Below, piece by piece: positions 43,626-53,033 of a DNA stretch of 64,000 nucleotides. Each line of letters begins with the position of its first letter. The first letter of the stretch is position 1. Source of the DNA: Pantoea piersonii (GTDB lineage Bacteria > Pseudomonadota > Gammaproteobacteria > Enterobacterales > Enterobacteriaceae); the NCBI RefSeq assembly GCF_003612015.1, contig NZ_RARB01000005.1, positions 248,001-312,000 on the forward strand. The letters run 5' to 3'. The notes under the pieces are model-generated. The model saw nothing but the letters and a program-made list of their open reading frames with translations. It searched no databases and had not been told where the DNA came from. The translations under genes were made by a program, and so were the position numbers.

Positions 43626-45160
43626 TATTCGCCTCCCGCTTTATCGCCGATATTGATCGCGTCAATACGACGGCTGTTGAACAGGTTGAATTTGGTGTCG
43701 CTGCCGTGGCAGCCGTCGCCAAAGGTAAAGCCGCAGCCGTTGCGCTCCGGGAAAGCTTCGCGCGCCAGTTCGCGATGGCTGGTGGGGATCACGAAGCGGT
43801 CTTCGTAGTTAGCGATCGCCAGATAGCGATACATCTCTTCTACCTGCGCCTCGCTCAGGCCCACCTCTTCAATGGCGCGCGTGTCGGTCACGCCTTCCAC
43901 GCTCTGCGCGCGTTTGTAGTGACGCATCGCCATCATGCGCTTCAGGGCGCGCAGCACCGGCGCGGTATCGCCAGCAGTCAGCAGGTTGGCGAGATACTGC
44001 ACCGGAATACGCAGGCTTTCGACGTCCGGCAGCACGCTGCTCTGCGATACCAGTCCGCCCGCATCTACCACTGACTGGATCGGCGACAGCGGCGGCACAT
44101 ACCAGACCATCGGCAGCGTGCGATATTCAGGGTGCAGCGGCAGCGCCAGTTTCCAGTCCATCGCCAGCTTCCACACCGGCGACGCCTGCGCGGCATCAAT
44201 AACGTTTTGCGGGATGCCCTGCTTCAGCGCCTCTTCGATCACCTGCGGATCGTTGGGATCGAGGAAGACGTCGCACTGACGTTCGTAAAGATCGGTTGCG
44301 TGCTCGGTGCTGGCTGCTTCGGCGATCTTGTCGGCGTCATACAGCAGCACACCGAGATAGCGAATGCGGCCGACGCAGGTTTCCGAGCAGACGGTCGGCA
44401 TACCCGACTCAATGCGCGGATAGCAGAAGATGCATTTTTCCGACTTGCCGCTCTTCCAGTTGAAGTAGATCTTTTTATAGGGGCAGCCGCTGACGCACAG
44501 ACGCCAGCCGCGGCATTTGTCCTGGTCGATCAGCACAATGCCGTCCTCTTCGCGCTTGTAGATCGCGCCGCTCGGACAGGTTGCCGCGCAGGCGGGATTC
44601 AGGCAGTGTTCACACAGGCGCGGCAGATACATCATGAAGGTGTTTTCGAACTGTCCGTACATCTCCTTCTGCATCGCATCGAAGTTTTTATCCGCCGAAC
44701 GCTTGCTGAACTCGCCGCCGAGGATCTCTTCCCAGTTCGGGCCGCCGTGGATTTTGTCCATGCGCTGCCCGCTAATCAGCGAGCGCGGGCGCGCCGTCGG
44801 CTGGCTTTTGCCCGCTTTGGCGGTGTGCAGATGCTGGTAGTCGAAGGTAAACGGCTCGTAGTAATCGTCAATGCCCGGCACCACCGGATTGGCGAAGATT
44901 TTCATCAGTATCGAGGAGCGGTTGCCGAGGCGCGGCTCCAGACGGCCTTTAATGTTGCGGATCCAGCCGCCGCGCCATTTTTCCTGATCTTCCCAGGCGT
45001 GGGGATAGCCGACGCCAGGTTTCGTTTCCACGTTATTGAACCAGGCGTATTCCATCCCTTCGCGGCTGGTCCAGACGTTTTTACAGGTGACGGAGCAGGT
45101 ATGACAGCCGATGCACTTATCGAGATTTAACACCATGCCGACCTGAGAGCGGATTTTCAT
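43625..45160 (-). CDS. narH: Respiratory nitrate reductase A beta subunit (Fe-S)
   Basis: A 511-residue electron-transfer subunit with four cysteine clusters: CIGCHTCSVTC, CEHCLNPACAATC, CRGWRLCVSGC and CIFC...CSETC. In the third, Trp replaces one Cys, the known NarH feature that gives a 3Fe-4S cluster. It carries electrons from NarI to NarG in the cytoplasm. The ATG overlaps the narG stop as ATGA. Confidence 0.98.
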   Translation of the reverse strand: MKIRSQVGMVLNLDKCIGCHTCSVTCKNVWTSREGMEYAWFNNVETKPGVGYPHAWEDQEKWRGGWIRNIKGRLEPRLGNRSSILMKIFANPVVPGIDDYYEPFTFDYQHLHTAKAGKSQPTARPRSLISGQRMDKIHGGPNWEEILGGEFSKRSADKNFDAMQKEMYGQFENTFMMYLPRLCEHCLNPACAATCPSGAIYKREEDGIVLIDQDKCRGWRLCVSGCPYKKIYFNWKSGKSEKCIFCYPRIESGMPTVCSETCVGRIRYLGVLLYDADKIAEAASTEHATDLYERQCDVFLDPNDPQVIEEALKQGIPQNVIDAAQASPVWKLAMDWKLALPLHPEYRTLPMVWYVPPLSPIQSVVDAGGLVSQSSVLPDVESLRIPVQYLANLLTAGDTAPVLRALKRMMAMRHYKRAQSVEGVTDTRAIEEVGLSEAQVEEMYRYLAIANYEDRFVIPTSHRELAREAFPERNGCGFTFGDGCHGSDTKFNLFNSRRIDAINIGDKAGGE

Positions 45161-48100
45161 TTTGTCGCCTCCTGTACCTGATCGCGGCCTTCATCATCCA
45201 GCCAGTTCACCTTGTTCATCTTGCGCACCATAATAAATTCGTCGCGGTTGGAGCCGACGGTGCCGTAATAGTTAAAGCCGTAAGCCAGCTGGGCGTAGCC
45301 GCCGATCATATGGGTCGGTTTCGGGCAGACGCGCGTCACGGAGTTATGAATACCGCCGCGCTGGCCGGTCACTTCCGAACCCGGGATATTCATCAGGCGC
45401 TCCTGCGCGTGATACATCATGGTCATGCCCGCCGGGACGCGCTGGCTGACCACCGCACGCGCCGTCAGCGCACCGTTAGCGTTGAACACCTCGATCCAGT
45501 CGTTATCCTCAATGCCCAGCTCTTTCGCATCCGTTTCACTCATCCAGACAATAGGGCCGCCGCGTGACAGGGTCAGCATCAGCAGGTTTTCGCTGTAGGT
45601 GGAGTGAATGCCCCATTTCTGGTGCGGCGTCAGGAAGTTGAGCGCCTTCTCCGGGAAGCCGTTAGAGGGGATATGACCCAGGTTCTGCACGCTGCGCGTA
45701 TCGACCGGCGGACGGTAGGCGCAGAACGCTTCGCCGAAGGCGCGCATCCACGGGTGATCCTGATAAAGCTGCTGGCGGCCAGAGAGCGTGCGCCATGGGA
45801 TCAGCTCATGCACATTGGTGTAACCGGCGTTGTAAGAGACATGCTCATCTTCCAGGCCTGACCAGGTCGGGCTGGAGATGATTTTGCGCGGCTGCGCCTG
45901 AATATCGCGGAAGCGGATCTTCTCTTCCTCTTTCGGCTGCGCCAGATGGGTATGGTCGCGGCCGGTAAACTCGCCCAGCGCCTGCCAGGCTTTAACCGCT
46001 ACCTGGCCGTTGGTTTCCGGCGCCAGGGTTAAAATCACCTCGGCGGCGTCGATAGCGCTGTTGATCATCGGCTGGCCTTTGGCGACGCCGTCCGCTTTGG
46101 TGTAGTTGAGACGGCGCAGCAGATCGACTTCCTTATCGGTGTTCCAGCTGATGCCTTTGCCGCCGTTGCCCAGTTTTTCCAGCAGCGGCCCGACAGAGGT
46201 AAAGCGTTCATAGACGGCGGGATAGTCGCGCTGCACGCTGATAATCTGCGGCGCGGTCTGACCGGGGATCAAATCACATTCGCCTTTTTTCCAGTCGCGC
46301 ACCTCGCCTGCCGCCAGCTCGCCGGGGGAGTCGTGCTGCAGCGGTTGCAGCACCACGTCGGTCTCTTCGCCAAGATGGCCGACGCAAAGTTCCGAGAAGG
46401 TTTTCGCGATGCCTTTATAGATTTCCCAGTCGCTTTTCGATTCCCAGGCGGGATCGACCGCGGCGGAAAGAGGATGAATAAACGGATGCATATCCGAGGT
46501 ATTCATGTCGTCTTTCTCGTACCAGGTGGCGGTAGGCAGCACGATATCGGAGAAGAGACAGGTGCTGGACATACGGAAATCGAGCGTGACTAACAGATCG
46601 AGCTTGCCTTCCAGCGCGGCGCTGCGCCACTCCAGCTCTTCCGGGCGCTCATCCTCATCGCTCAGCGGCTCGCCCTGAATGCCGCTCTCGGTGCCGAGCA
46701 GATAGCGCAGCATATACTCATGGCCTTTACCCGAGGATCCGAGCAGGTTTGAGCGCCAGATAAACATATTGCGCGGATGGTTGTTGCCGTTGTCAGGATC
46801 TTCGCACGCCATACGCAGCTTGCCGGACTTCAACGCCTCGACGGTCCACGCCTGTTCAGACTGCCCGGCGCGTTTCGCCTCTTCGGCGATGCGCAGCGGG
46901 TTGATGCCAAGCTGCGGCGAGGATGGCAGCCAGCCCATACGTTCGGCGCGCACGTTGAAGTCAATCAGCTGGCCGCTGAACTGGCTGGCGTCGGCGAGCG
47001 GCGACAGCAGTTCGCTGACCTGCAGCTTCTCGAAGCGCCACTGACTGGCGTGGTTATAGAAGAACGAGGTGCTGTTCATCTGGCGCGGCGGACGGTTCCA
47101 GTCAAGCGCGAACGCCAGCGGCGTCCAGCCGGTTTGCGGGCGCAGTTTCTCCTGGCCGACATAGTGTGCCCAGCCGCCGCCGGTCTGACCGACGCAGCCG
47201 CAGAACACCAGCATGTTGATCAGCCCCCGGTAGTTCATGTCCATGTGATACCAGTGGTTCATGCCAGCACCGACGATGATCATTGAGCGTCCGTGCGTTT
47301 TGTGCGCCGTCTCGCCGAACTCGCGCGCGATTTTTTCAATCTGGCTGCGCGGCACGCCGCAAATCTGTTCCGCCCAGGCGGGCGAATAGGCGCGCACGTC
47401 GTTGTAGTCGCGCGCGCAGTTAACGTCGTCAAGGCCGCGATCCAGGCCGTAATGGGCCAGCGTCAAATCATAGACCGAGGCGACCGGCAGCTGGCGTCCA
47501 TCGGCCAGCGTCAGGATTTTGACCGGCACTTTATGCAGCAGCACTTCATCCTGTTTCACATGGCGGAAATGCGGGTTTTCGATGCCGCCGAAGTAAGGGA
47601 AAGCGACGTCCATCACCGCATCGCGCCGATCGAGCAGCGAGAGGGTAAGCTCAATCGCCGTACCCGCCGCTTTCGGCTCAAGGTTCCATTTGCCCTTTTC
47701 GCCCCAGCGGAAACCGATCGAACCATTCGGCACAACCAGATCGCCCTCCTGGTTACAGGCCACGGTTTTCCACTGCGGGTTGTTCTCTTCGCCGAGGCTG
47801 TCGGCGAGATCCGCCGCGCGCAGCTGGCGTCCGGGTACATAGCTGCCATCTTCGCGCGGTTCCAGCAGTACCAGCATCGGCATATCGGTGTAGCGACGCG
47901 CGTAGCTGAGGAAGTAGTCGCTGGGGTTTTTCAGGTGGAACTCGTTCAGGATAACGTGGCCCATCGCCATCGCCAGCGCGCTGTCGGTACCCTGCTTCGG
48001 CGCCAGCCACTGATCGCACAGCTTGGCGACTTCTGAATAGTCAGGCGTGATAGCAACCGTTTTGGTGCCTTTGTAACGCACCTCGGTAAAGAAGTGGGCG

Positions 48101-48891
48101 TCCGGCGTGCGCGTCTGCGGCACGTTGGAGCCCCAGGCAATAATGTAGTTAGAGTTGTACCAGTCGGCGGATTCAGGCACGTCGGTCTGTTCGCCCCAGG
48201 TCATGGGCGACGCCGGCGGCAGGTCGCAATACCAGTCGTAGAAGCTCAGGCAGGTTCCGCCAATCAGCGACAGATAGCGCGTCCCTGCCGCATAGGAGAC
48301 CATCGACATGGCCGGTATCGGCGAGAAGCCCGCAATGCGGTCTGGACCATAATGTTTGATGGTCCAGATATTGGCGGCGGCAATCAGCGGGTTCAGCTCT
48401 TTCCAGCTGGCGCGCACGAAACCGCCGCGGCCGCGCTGCGATTTATAGATTTTGCTCTTTTCGCTGTCCGCCATAATGGCGTTCCAGGCATCGACCGGGT
48501 CGCTGTGCTGCGCCAGCGACTCGCGCCACATCTCCAGCAGCACCTTGCGCACCAGCGGATATTTCAGCCGGTTGGCGCTGTAGAGGTACCAGGAGTAGCT
48601 GGCGCCGCGTGGGCAGCCGCGCGGCTCGTGGTTGGGCAGATCGGGGCGCGTACGCGGGTAGTCGGTCTGCTGCGTTTCCCAGGTGACTAAGCCGTTTTTG
48701 ACGTAGATTTTCCAGCTGCAGGAGCCGGTGCAGTTAACGCCATGCGTCGAGCGTACGATTTTGTCATATTGCCAGCGCTGCCGGTAACTGTCTTCCCAGT
48801 CACGGTTGGTGTTATAGACCTGACCGTGCCCCTCTGCGAAGCTGTCGCCTTTCTGTTTGAAATAGCGGAAGCGGTCGAGAAGTTTGCTCAT
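45157..48891 (-). CDS. narG: Respiratory nitrate reductase A catalytic alpha subunit
   Basis: A 1244-residue Mo-bisMGD enzyme that reduces nitrate to nitrite on the cytoplasmic face. The N-terminus carries the [4Fe-4S] FS0 site with His in the first ligand position: THGVNCTGSCSWKIYVKN (about 49-66), then RGCPRGASYSW. NSNYIIAWGSN contains the Mo-ligand Asp region. NarG lacks a functional Tat leader, and the first residues MSKLLDRFRYFKQKG match the NarJ-binding remnant. The length is that of E. coli NarG. It starts only 37 nt after narK. Confidence 0.98.
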   Translation of the reverse strand: MSKLLDRFRYFKQKGDSFAEGHGQVYNTNRDWEDSYRQRWQYDKIVRSTHGVNCTGSCSWKIYVKNGLVTWETQQTDYPRTRPDLPNHEPRGCPRGASYSWYLYSANRLKYPLVRKVLLEMWRESLAQHSDPVDAWNAIMADSEKSKIYKSQRGRGGFVRASWKELNPLIAAANIWTIKHYGPDRIAGFSPIPAMSMVSYAAGTRYLSLIGGTCLSFYDWYCDLPPASPMTWGEQTDVPESADWYNSNYIIAWGSNVPQTRTPDAHFFTEVRYKGTKTVAITPDYSEVAKLCDQWLAPKQGTDSALAMAMGHVILNEFHLKNPSDYFLSYARRYTDMPMLVLLEPREDGSYVPGRQLRAADLADSLGEENNPQWKTVACNQEGDLVVPNGSIGFRWGEKGKWNLEPKAAGTAIELTLSLLDRRDAVMDVAFPYFGGIENPHFRHVKQDEVLLHKVPVKILTLADGRQLPVASVYDLTLAHYGLDRGLDDVNCARDYNDVRAYSPAWAEQICGVPRSQIEKIAREFGETAHKTHGRSMIIVGAGMNHWYHMDMNYRGLINMLVFCGCVGQTGGGWAHYVGQEKLRPQTGWTPLAFALDWNRPPRQMNSTSFFYNHASQWRFEKLQVSELLSPLADASQFSGQLIDFNVRAERMGWLPSSPQLGINPLRIAEEAKRAGQSEQAWTVEALKSGKLRMACEDPDNGNNHPRNMFIWRSNLLGSSGKGHEYMLRYLLGTESGIQGEPLSDEDERPEELEWRSAALEGKLDLLVTLDFRMSSTCLFSDIVLPTATWYEKDDMNTSDMHPFIHPLSAAVDPAWESKSDWEIYKGIAKTFSELCVGHLGEETDVVLQPLQHDSPGELAAGEVRDWKKGECDLIPGQTAPQIISVQRDYPAVYERFTSVGPLLEKLGNGGKGISWNTDKEVDLLRRLNYTKADGVAKGQPMINSAIDAAEVILTLAPETNGQVAVKAWQALGEFTGRDHTHLAQPKEEEKIRFRDIQAQPRKIISSPTWSGLEDEHVSYNAGYTNVHELIPWRTLSGRQQLYQDHPWMRAFGEAFCAYRPPVDTRSVQNLGHIPSNGFPEKALNFLTPHQKWGIHSTYSENLLMLTLSRGGPIVWMSETDAKELGIEDNDWIEVFNANGALTARAVVSQRVPAGMTMMYHAQERLMNIPGSEVTGQRGGIHNSVTRVCPKPTHMIGGYAQLAYGFNYYGTVGSNRDEFIMVRKMNKVNWLDDEGRDQVQEATK

Positions 48892-48928
48892 TGCGCATCT
48901 CCAGTATGGTTAGTGCTCATTGCTCTGC

Positions 48929-50311
48929 TTAGTTGTTATTGGTTTTGCGACGGCCATACAGCAGCCAGGTCAACAGCAGACAAACGATGTAAAAGACCAG
49001 AAAAATTTTCATGGCGCCGACGGGCGAACCGGTCAGCGTGAGTGAGGTACCGAACGCTTTCGGGATAAAGAACCCACCCACCGCGCCCAGGGCGGAAATA
49101 AAGCCCAGCGCGGCCGCCGTATCGGTTACCGCGGCATGTTGCGCCTCTTCCGCGCTACGACCCTGCGCAGTCATGCGGTCCATGGTGATTTGGCGGAAAA
49201 TCACCGCGATCATCTGGAAGGTTGAGCCGCTGCCGAGTCCGGCGGTAAGGAACAGCCCCATAAACACCACATAGAAGCTCAGGAACGAGCCGCCGGAGGT
49301 GCCGGGCAGGGTCAGGAACAGCAGCGCGGAGAAGATCGTCATCAGCAGGAAATTGATGGCCGTTACGCGCACGCCGCCGAATTTGTCAGAGAGAAAACCG
49401 CCTGCCGAGCGCGCCAGCGCGCCGAGCAGCGGGCCGAAAAAGGCGAGATGGATAATGTCCACCTGCGGAAACTGCGTTTTCGCCAGCATGGCGAAGCCCG
49501 CCGAAAAGCCAATAAAGGATCCGAAGGTAGCCAGATAGAGCAGCCCCAGCGTCCAGAGGTGTCCCTGCTTCAGCACCGGCAGCTGTTCGCGCAGCGAGGC
49601 GCGCATGCCAGCGATATCGTTCATTCCGTTCCAGGCGGCGATAGCGGCGATGGCCAGCAGCGGCACCCAGATCCAGGCCGCATTCGCGAGCCACAGCTGG
49701 CTGCCATCCTCCAGCGTCGCGCCGCCTACGAAGAACGGCACCACGATAATCAGCGGCGCAATCAGCTGCATCACGCTGACGCCCAGGTTGCCCAGGCCGC
49801 CGTTAATGCCGAGCGCCGAGCCCTGTTTGCTTTTGGGATAAAAGAGGCTGATATTGCCCATGCTTGACGCGAAGTTAGCGCCTGCCAGACCGCAGAAAAG
49901 CGAAATGATGATAAACACACCATAAGGCGTGTTGGGATTCTGAACGGCGAAACCCAGCCAGACGCAGGGAATGATCAACACGGCGGTGCTGATCACCGTC
50001 CAGAGACGACCGCCGACTACCGGCACGACAAAAGAGTAAGGCACGCGAAACAGCGCCCCGGAGAGAGAAGGCAGAGCCGTTAACAAGAAGAGCTGATCGA
50101 CGGTGAAATTAAATCCCACCCGGTTAAGGTTGACCGCCACGGTGCTGAACAGCATCCAGACGCAGAACGCGAGCAGCAGCGCGCCAACGGAAATAATTAA
50201 ATTACGCCGGGCAATATGTTTGCCCTGGCTTTCCCAGAATTGTTTATTTTCCGGCGCCCAGTTTTCAAGTGCGCTGTGCCTGGTGTGCGTGGAATGAGGT
50301 TTTACGCTCAC
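48929..50311 (-). CDS. narK: Nitrate/nitrite transporter
   Basis: A 460-residue MFS nitrate-nitrite porter with 12 membrane helices and both Gly-rich nitrate signature stretches (GLAGANFASSMGNISLFYP and the later GALGFISALGAVGGFFIPKAFG). I place the start at GTG 50311, which has GGAGG four bases upstream. The ATG between them is out of frame with an immediate stop, and a TTG at 50323 overlaps the ribosome site. NarK moves nitrate in and nitrite out. In E. coli narK has its own distant promoter; here it is only 37 nt from narG and heads the operon. Confidence 0.95.
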   Translation of the reverse strand: MSVKPHSTHTRHSALENWAPENKQFWESQGKHIARRNLIISVGALLLAFCVWMLFSTVAVNLNRVGFNFTVDQLFLLTALPSLSGALFRVPYSFVVPVVGGRLWTVISTAVLIIPCVWLGFAVQNPNTPYGVFIIISLFCGLAGANFASSMGNISLFYPKSKQGSALGINGGLGNLGVSVMQLIAPLIIVVPFFVGGATLEDGSQLWLANAAWIWVPLLAIAAIAAWNGMNDIAGMRASLREQLPVLKQGHLWTLGLLYLATFGSFIGFSAGFAMLAKTQFPQVDIIHLAFFGPLLGALARSAGGFLSDKFGGVRVTAINFLLMTIFSALLFLTLPGTSGGSFLSFYVVFMGLFLTAGLGSGSTFQMIAVIFRQITMDRMTAQGRSAEEAQHAAVTDTAAALGFISALGAVGGFFIPKAFGTSLTLTGSPVGAMKIFLVFYIVCLLLTWLLYGRRKTNNN

Positions 50312-50625
50312 ATATCCTCCCAATAAGCAGCAGACGGATCTCTCCCGCTGTCTGCGAGTAGTATTTAAAATTAATAAATGAGAAACTGAATAAATCCGTA
50401 TTTATACGAATCTGAATGATAATCAGATGACGACGCCAGAAACGTTTTGCCTTTAATAAAGAAATAGCGGTTAAATCAGGCGTCGTTATTCGGCGAAATA
50501 TTCCGTCCTGTAGAATAGGTAATAAGCCTATCGCAGCAGGCCGTAAAAACAAGAGGATTTGTAGGGGCTTTTATGATTCAGCGCAAAGCAACGCTGAGTT
50601 GAGGAATAAGGGGTACAGAGTTAAC
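50312..50625 (-). other. Long leader of the nar operon
   Basis: If transcription starts about 41 bp downstream of the FNR site (near 50654), the narK mRNA has a leader of roughly 340 nt. It is AT-rich and I see no strong hairpin or leader ORF with a good ribosome site. A second promoter closer to narK cannot be excluded. Confidence 0.4.
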
Positions 50626-50641
50626 TACCTAATTTTAGGTA
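50626..50641. promoter_or_regulatory. 7-2-7 NarL/NarP-type binding site
   Basis: TACCTAA-TT-TTAGGTA is a perfect inverted pair of heptamers with the two-base spacing known for NarL/NarP sites (consensus TACCCAT-N2-ATGGGTA; each half matches 5 of 7). It sits downstream of the FNR-predicted start. Confidence 0.55.
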
Positions 50642-50688
50642 TATTTTAGCAGCCTTAAAATAGATGACCAGTTGCGCCGCAAGTCAAT

Positions 50689-50702
50689 TTGATAAAAATC
50701 AA
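50689..50702. promoter_or_regulatory. Perfect FNR box
   Basis: TTGAT-AAAA-ATCAA equals the FNR consensus TTGAT-N4-ATCAA exactly. On the minus strand a class-II promoter at -41.5 would start near 50654, and TATTTT (50657-50662) lies in the right zone for a -10. This predicts anaerobic induction of narKGHJI. Confidence 0.8.
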
Positions 50703-51119
50703 AGAAAATGGCAATAAAAGTCAGAAATCGCTTTAAGCTGCCCTTCCCTGAATCCTGTCCTTTAATACAAGAAAAAAATCAGAAAGCTTTTCGAGGGGAA
50801 TAAAGATTCTTATCCACGGGCTACCGCTGTTTACAAATATATATAACGATTTATCAGAGAGCCTTTTCTGCGCGATATCAAATACAGCAGCTTTTGCTGG
50901 CAAAAAGCCGCATGAAATTAAAGCCAGAAAGTTCTGCCAACGCCCTTTTCCGCTTCATCTTCCTCCCGTCTCTTTTTGCTGTTGGGCTTGTTTAAGCTGC
51001 ATTGGGCACTTTGCTGACTGTTTTACTTATTTCTCAAAAAGTATGTTGTAACTACAAAGTCCTTTGCTTATCGCGACGTCTGCTTGTTCTGCTGTTCAGA
51101 TCTGCCAGCAGACGCTGCT
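50703..51119. other. Intergenic interval upstream of the FNR box
   Basis: AT-rich DNA between the FNR box and the 3' end of the TetR gene. Candidate IHF-type A/T tracts occur, but no gene or clear terminator is visible. The narX-narL sensor genes found beside narK in E. coli are absent here. Confidence 0.4.
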
Positions 51120-51680
51120 TCAGCGATCTCCCCGCTGAAACAGCCGCGCCACCAGCTCGCGACAATAGTCAGACGTGGGTTCGCGATCTTCAAACAAAAT
51201 GTGATAGATCACCGGCGCTACGACGACGTCCATCGCCTCGTCAACGGAGAACCCCGTTTCGCCGCGCTTTATCGCGCGCTTTTGCAGTGTTTCCAGGTGC
51301 TGATAAGTAAAGCCGCAGCATTTCACAGTCGCGCTGCTGCCGCCGCTGCCGATAATATCAACGAGCATCTGCCGCCCGACTTTCGACGACATCTCTTCGG
51401 CATACTGCTGGATAAACGCCTCCATGTCGCCCTGCATATCGCCTCTGTCTTCGGGTTCGCTGACCGGACGCATATGCGCAACGGCGACGTCGGCCAGCAG
51501 CTGCGACAGGTCGCCCCAGCGGCGATAAATCGTAGATGGCGTGACGCCTGACGACTCTGCCACCATCGGTACCGTAAGCTCGTTGCGATCATATGTTTTC
51601 AGCAGCGTATTGACCGCCTTGTGCACTTCTTCCTGAATACGCGCGCTGCGTCCACCCTGCCTGATCATCTCCCTGGCCAT
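51120..51680 (-). CDS. TetR-family repressor divergent from an MFS exporter
   Basis: A 186-residue TetR protein started at ATG 51680 with AGAGGA upstream; earlier in-frame codons run through the operator region and are rejected. The helix-turn-helix is at about 35-65 (VPMVAESSGVTPSTIYRRWGD). The C-terminal domain is of the TetR_C type with FTYQHLETLQKRA and VDEAMDVVVAPVIYHILF. A palindrome lies in the 120-bp gap to the divergent transporter gene, so this is probably its repressor. Confidence 0.87.
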   Translation of the reverse strand: MAREMIRQGGRSARIQEEVHKAVNTLLKTYDRNELTVPMVAESSGVTPSTIYRRWGDLSQLLADVAVAHMRPVSEPEDRGDMQGDMEAFIQQYAEEMSSKVGRQMLVDIIGSGGSSATVKCCGFTYQHLETLQKRAIKRGETGFSVDEAMDVVVAPVIYHILFEDREPTSDYCRELVARLFQRGDR

Positions 51681-51734
51681 CTTTTTCCTCTCAGCAAAGA
51701 CTAAAAACGACAGAAATTGTTTAATGCAAAGATA

Positions 51735-51748
51735 TTGCGTTAACGCAA
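51735..51748. promoter_or_regulatory. 14-bp palindrome, candidate TetR operator
   Basis: TTGCGTTAACGCAA is a perfect 14-bp palindrome between the TetR and MFS genes. A weaker dyad AAAGC...GCTTT (about 51770-51788) follows, next to the MFS ribosome site. Confidence 0.65.
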
Positions 51749-51800
51749 AAAAGCAAGTATATCTCACTTAAAGCTAATATTTTGCTTTAAGGTGATTATC

Positions 51801-53003
51801 ATGACTTCCGCTTCGCCAGCACTGCCCGCAGCCGACGCTGCACGTATTACGCTTTACAGCTTTGTCTGCGCTACGCTTATCTCCGCGACCAGCAGCGCGC
51901 CGACGCCGCTCTACCCGCTCTATCATGCCCTCTACCATCTGTCGCCGGTCACCATTACGCTGATTTTCGCCAGCTATGCATTTAGCCTGCTTATCGCCTT
52001 GCTGACGTTTGGCCGCCTTTCCGACTTTACCGGTCGGCGCGTGATGATCCTGGCGGCGCTCTTGTGCAATGCCCTGGCGCTGGCGCTGTTTATGCTGGCG
52101 GACTCGGCAGGAATGCTGATTGCCGCGCGCATTATTCAGGGCGTAGCGACCGGTATCGCGCTGCCGACCTTTGGCGCGACGATCCTCGACGGCGATAAGG
52201 TGCGCGGCCCGCTGCTGAATTCCATTACGGCCTTTCTCGGCATGCTGGCAGGGACAATGACAGGCGCGCTTCTGGTGACCTTCGCCCCTTACCCTACCGT
52301 TTCGGTGTACGCTCTGCTGTTTATGCTGATGCTGCTGGCGCTGGCGTTGCTGCCCCTGATGCCCGAAACCGTATCGCCTGTACCGGGCGCGTTACGCGCT
52401 TTGAAGCCGAACGTGGCCATTCCGCCGCGCGCGCTTGGGCCGCTACTGCGGCTGGCGCCGGTAAATGTGGCGACCTGGGCACTGGGCGGATTTTATTTGT
52501 CGCTGATGCCGACGCTGGTCATCCTCACTACCGGGCTGACTTCGCCGTTCGTCGGCGGCTCCGTGGTGGCGACCTTGATGCTCAGCGCCACGGCATCGGT
52601 ATTTATCTTCCGCCGCTGGCCGCCGCAGCGCGCGTTGTTTATCGGCACGCTCGCCCTGATAGCGGGCATTAGCCTGACCTTGATCGGCATTAATCATCAT
52701 CTGACGACGCTGCTGTTTTTTGGCACGGCTGTAGCCGGTCACGGATTCGGTTCAGTATTTTCGACCATTATAAAAATCGTGATGCCGCTGGCGGAGAGCC
52801 ATGAGCGCGCCGGGCTGTTCGCCGCTTTTCTGGTAAAGAGCTATCTGGCCTTTGCGCTGCCGGCGCTGCTGGCCGGTTTCGCGGTTCCGCTACTGGGCCT
52901 TGTCGCCACGGCTAATTACTACTGCTGGGGGATTATTTTGATGGCTGCGGTGTCATTGCTGGCGGGACGGTCTGCGGTGCGCCTGAAGGCGGAGAGAGGA
53001 TAA
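51801..53003 (+). CDS. MFS drug/metabolite exporter
   Basis: A 400-residue transporter with 12 helices, begun at ATG 51801 (AAGGTG six bases upstream); a GTG at 51792 lies inside that site. Loop 2-3 has the MFS motif form FGRLSDFTGRRVMILAAL, and helix 4 has ARIIQGVATGIALPTFGA. The TSSAPTPLYPLYH start resembles the DHA1-like exporters that are often paired with TetR genes. Substrate unknown. Confidence 0.87.
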   Translation: MTSASPALPAADAARITLYSFVCATLISATSSAPTPLYPLYHALYHLSPVTITLIFASYAFSLLIALLTFGRLSDFTGRRVMILAALLCNALALALFMLADSAGMLIAARIIQGVATGIALPTFGATILDGDKVRGPLLNSITAFLGMLAGTMTGALLVTFAPYPTVSVYALLFMLMLLALALLPLMPETVSPVPGALRALKPNVAIPPRALGPLLRLAPVNVATWALGGFYLSLMPTLVILTTGLTSPFVGGSVVATLMLSATASVFIFRRWPPQRALFIGTLALIAGISLTLIGINHHLTTLLFFGTAVAGHGFGSVFSTIIKIVMPLAESHERAGLFAAFLVKSYLAFALPALLAGFAVPLLGLVATANYYCWGIILMAAVSLLAGRSAVRLKAERG

Positions 53004-53004
53004 A

Positions 53005-53031
53005 AAAATGGCCGGTTCAACCGGCCATTTT
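53005..53031. terminator. Bidirectional terminator
   Basis: AAAATGGCCGG-TTCAA-CCGGCCATTTT gives an 11-bp perfect stem with T-rich flank on both strands, between the convergent MFS gene and the small periplasmic protein gene. Confidence 0.85.
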
Positions 53032-53033
53032 CT

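Noticed and set aside
50265-50552. Minus-strand 95-aa frame overlapping the narK start
   Set aside because: It has no family resemblance and no ribosome site, and lies in the narK leader.
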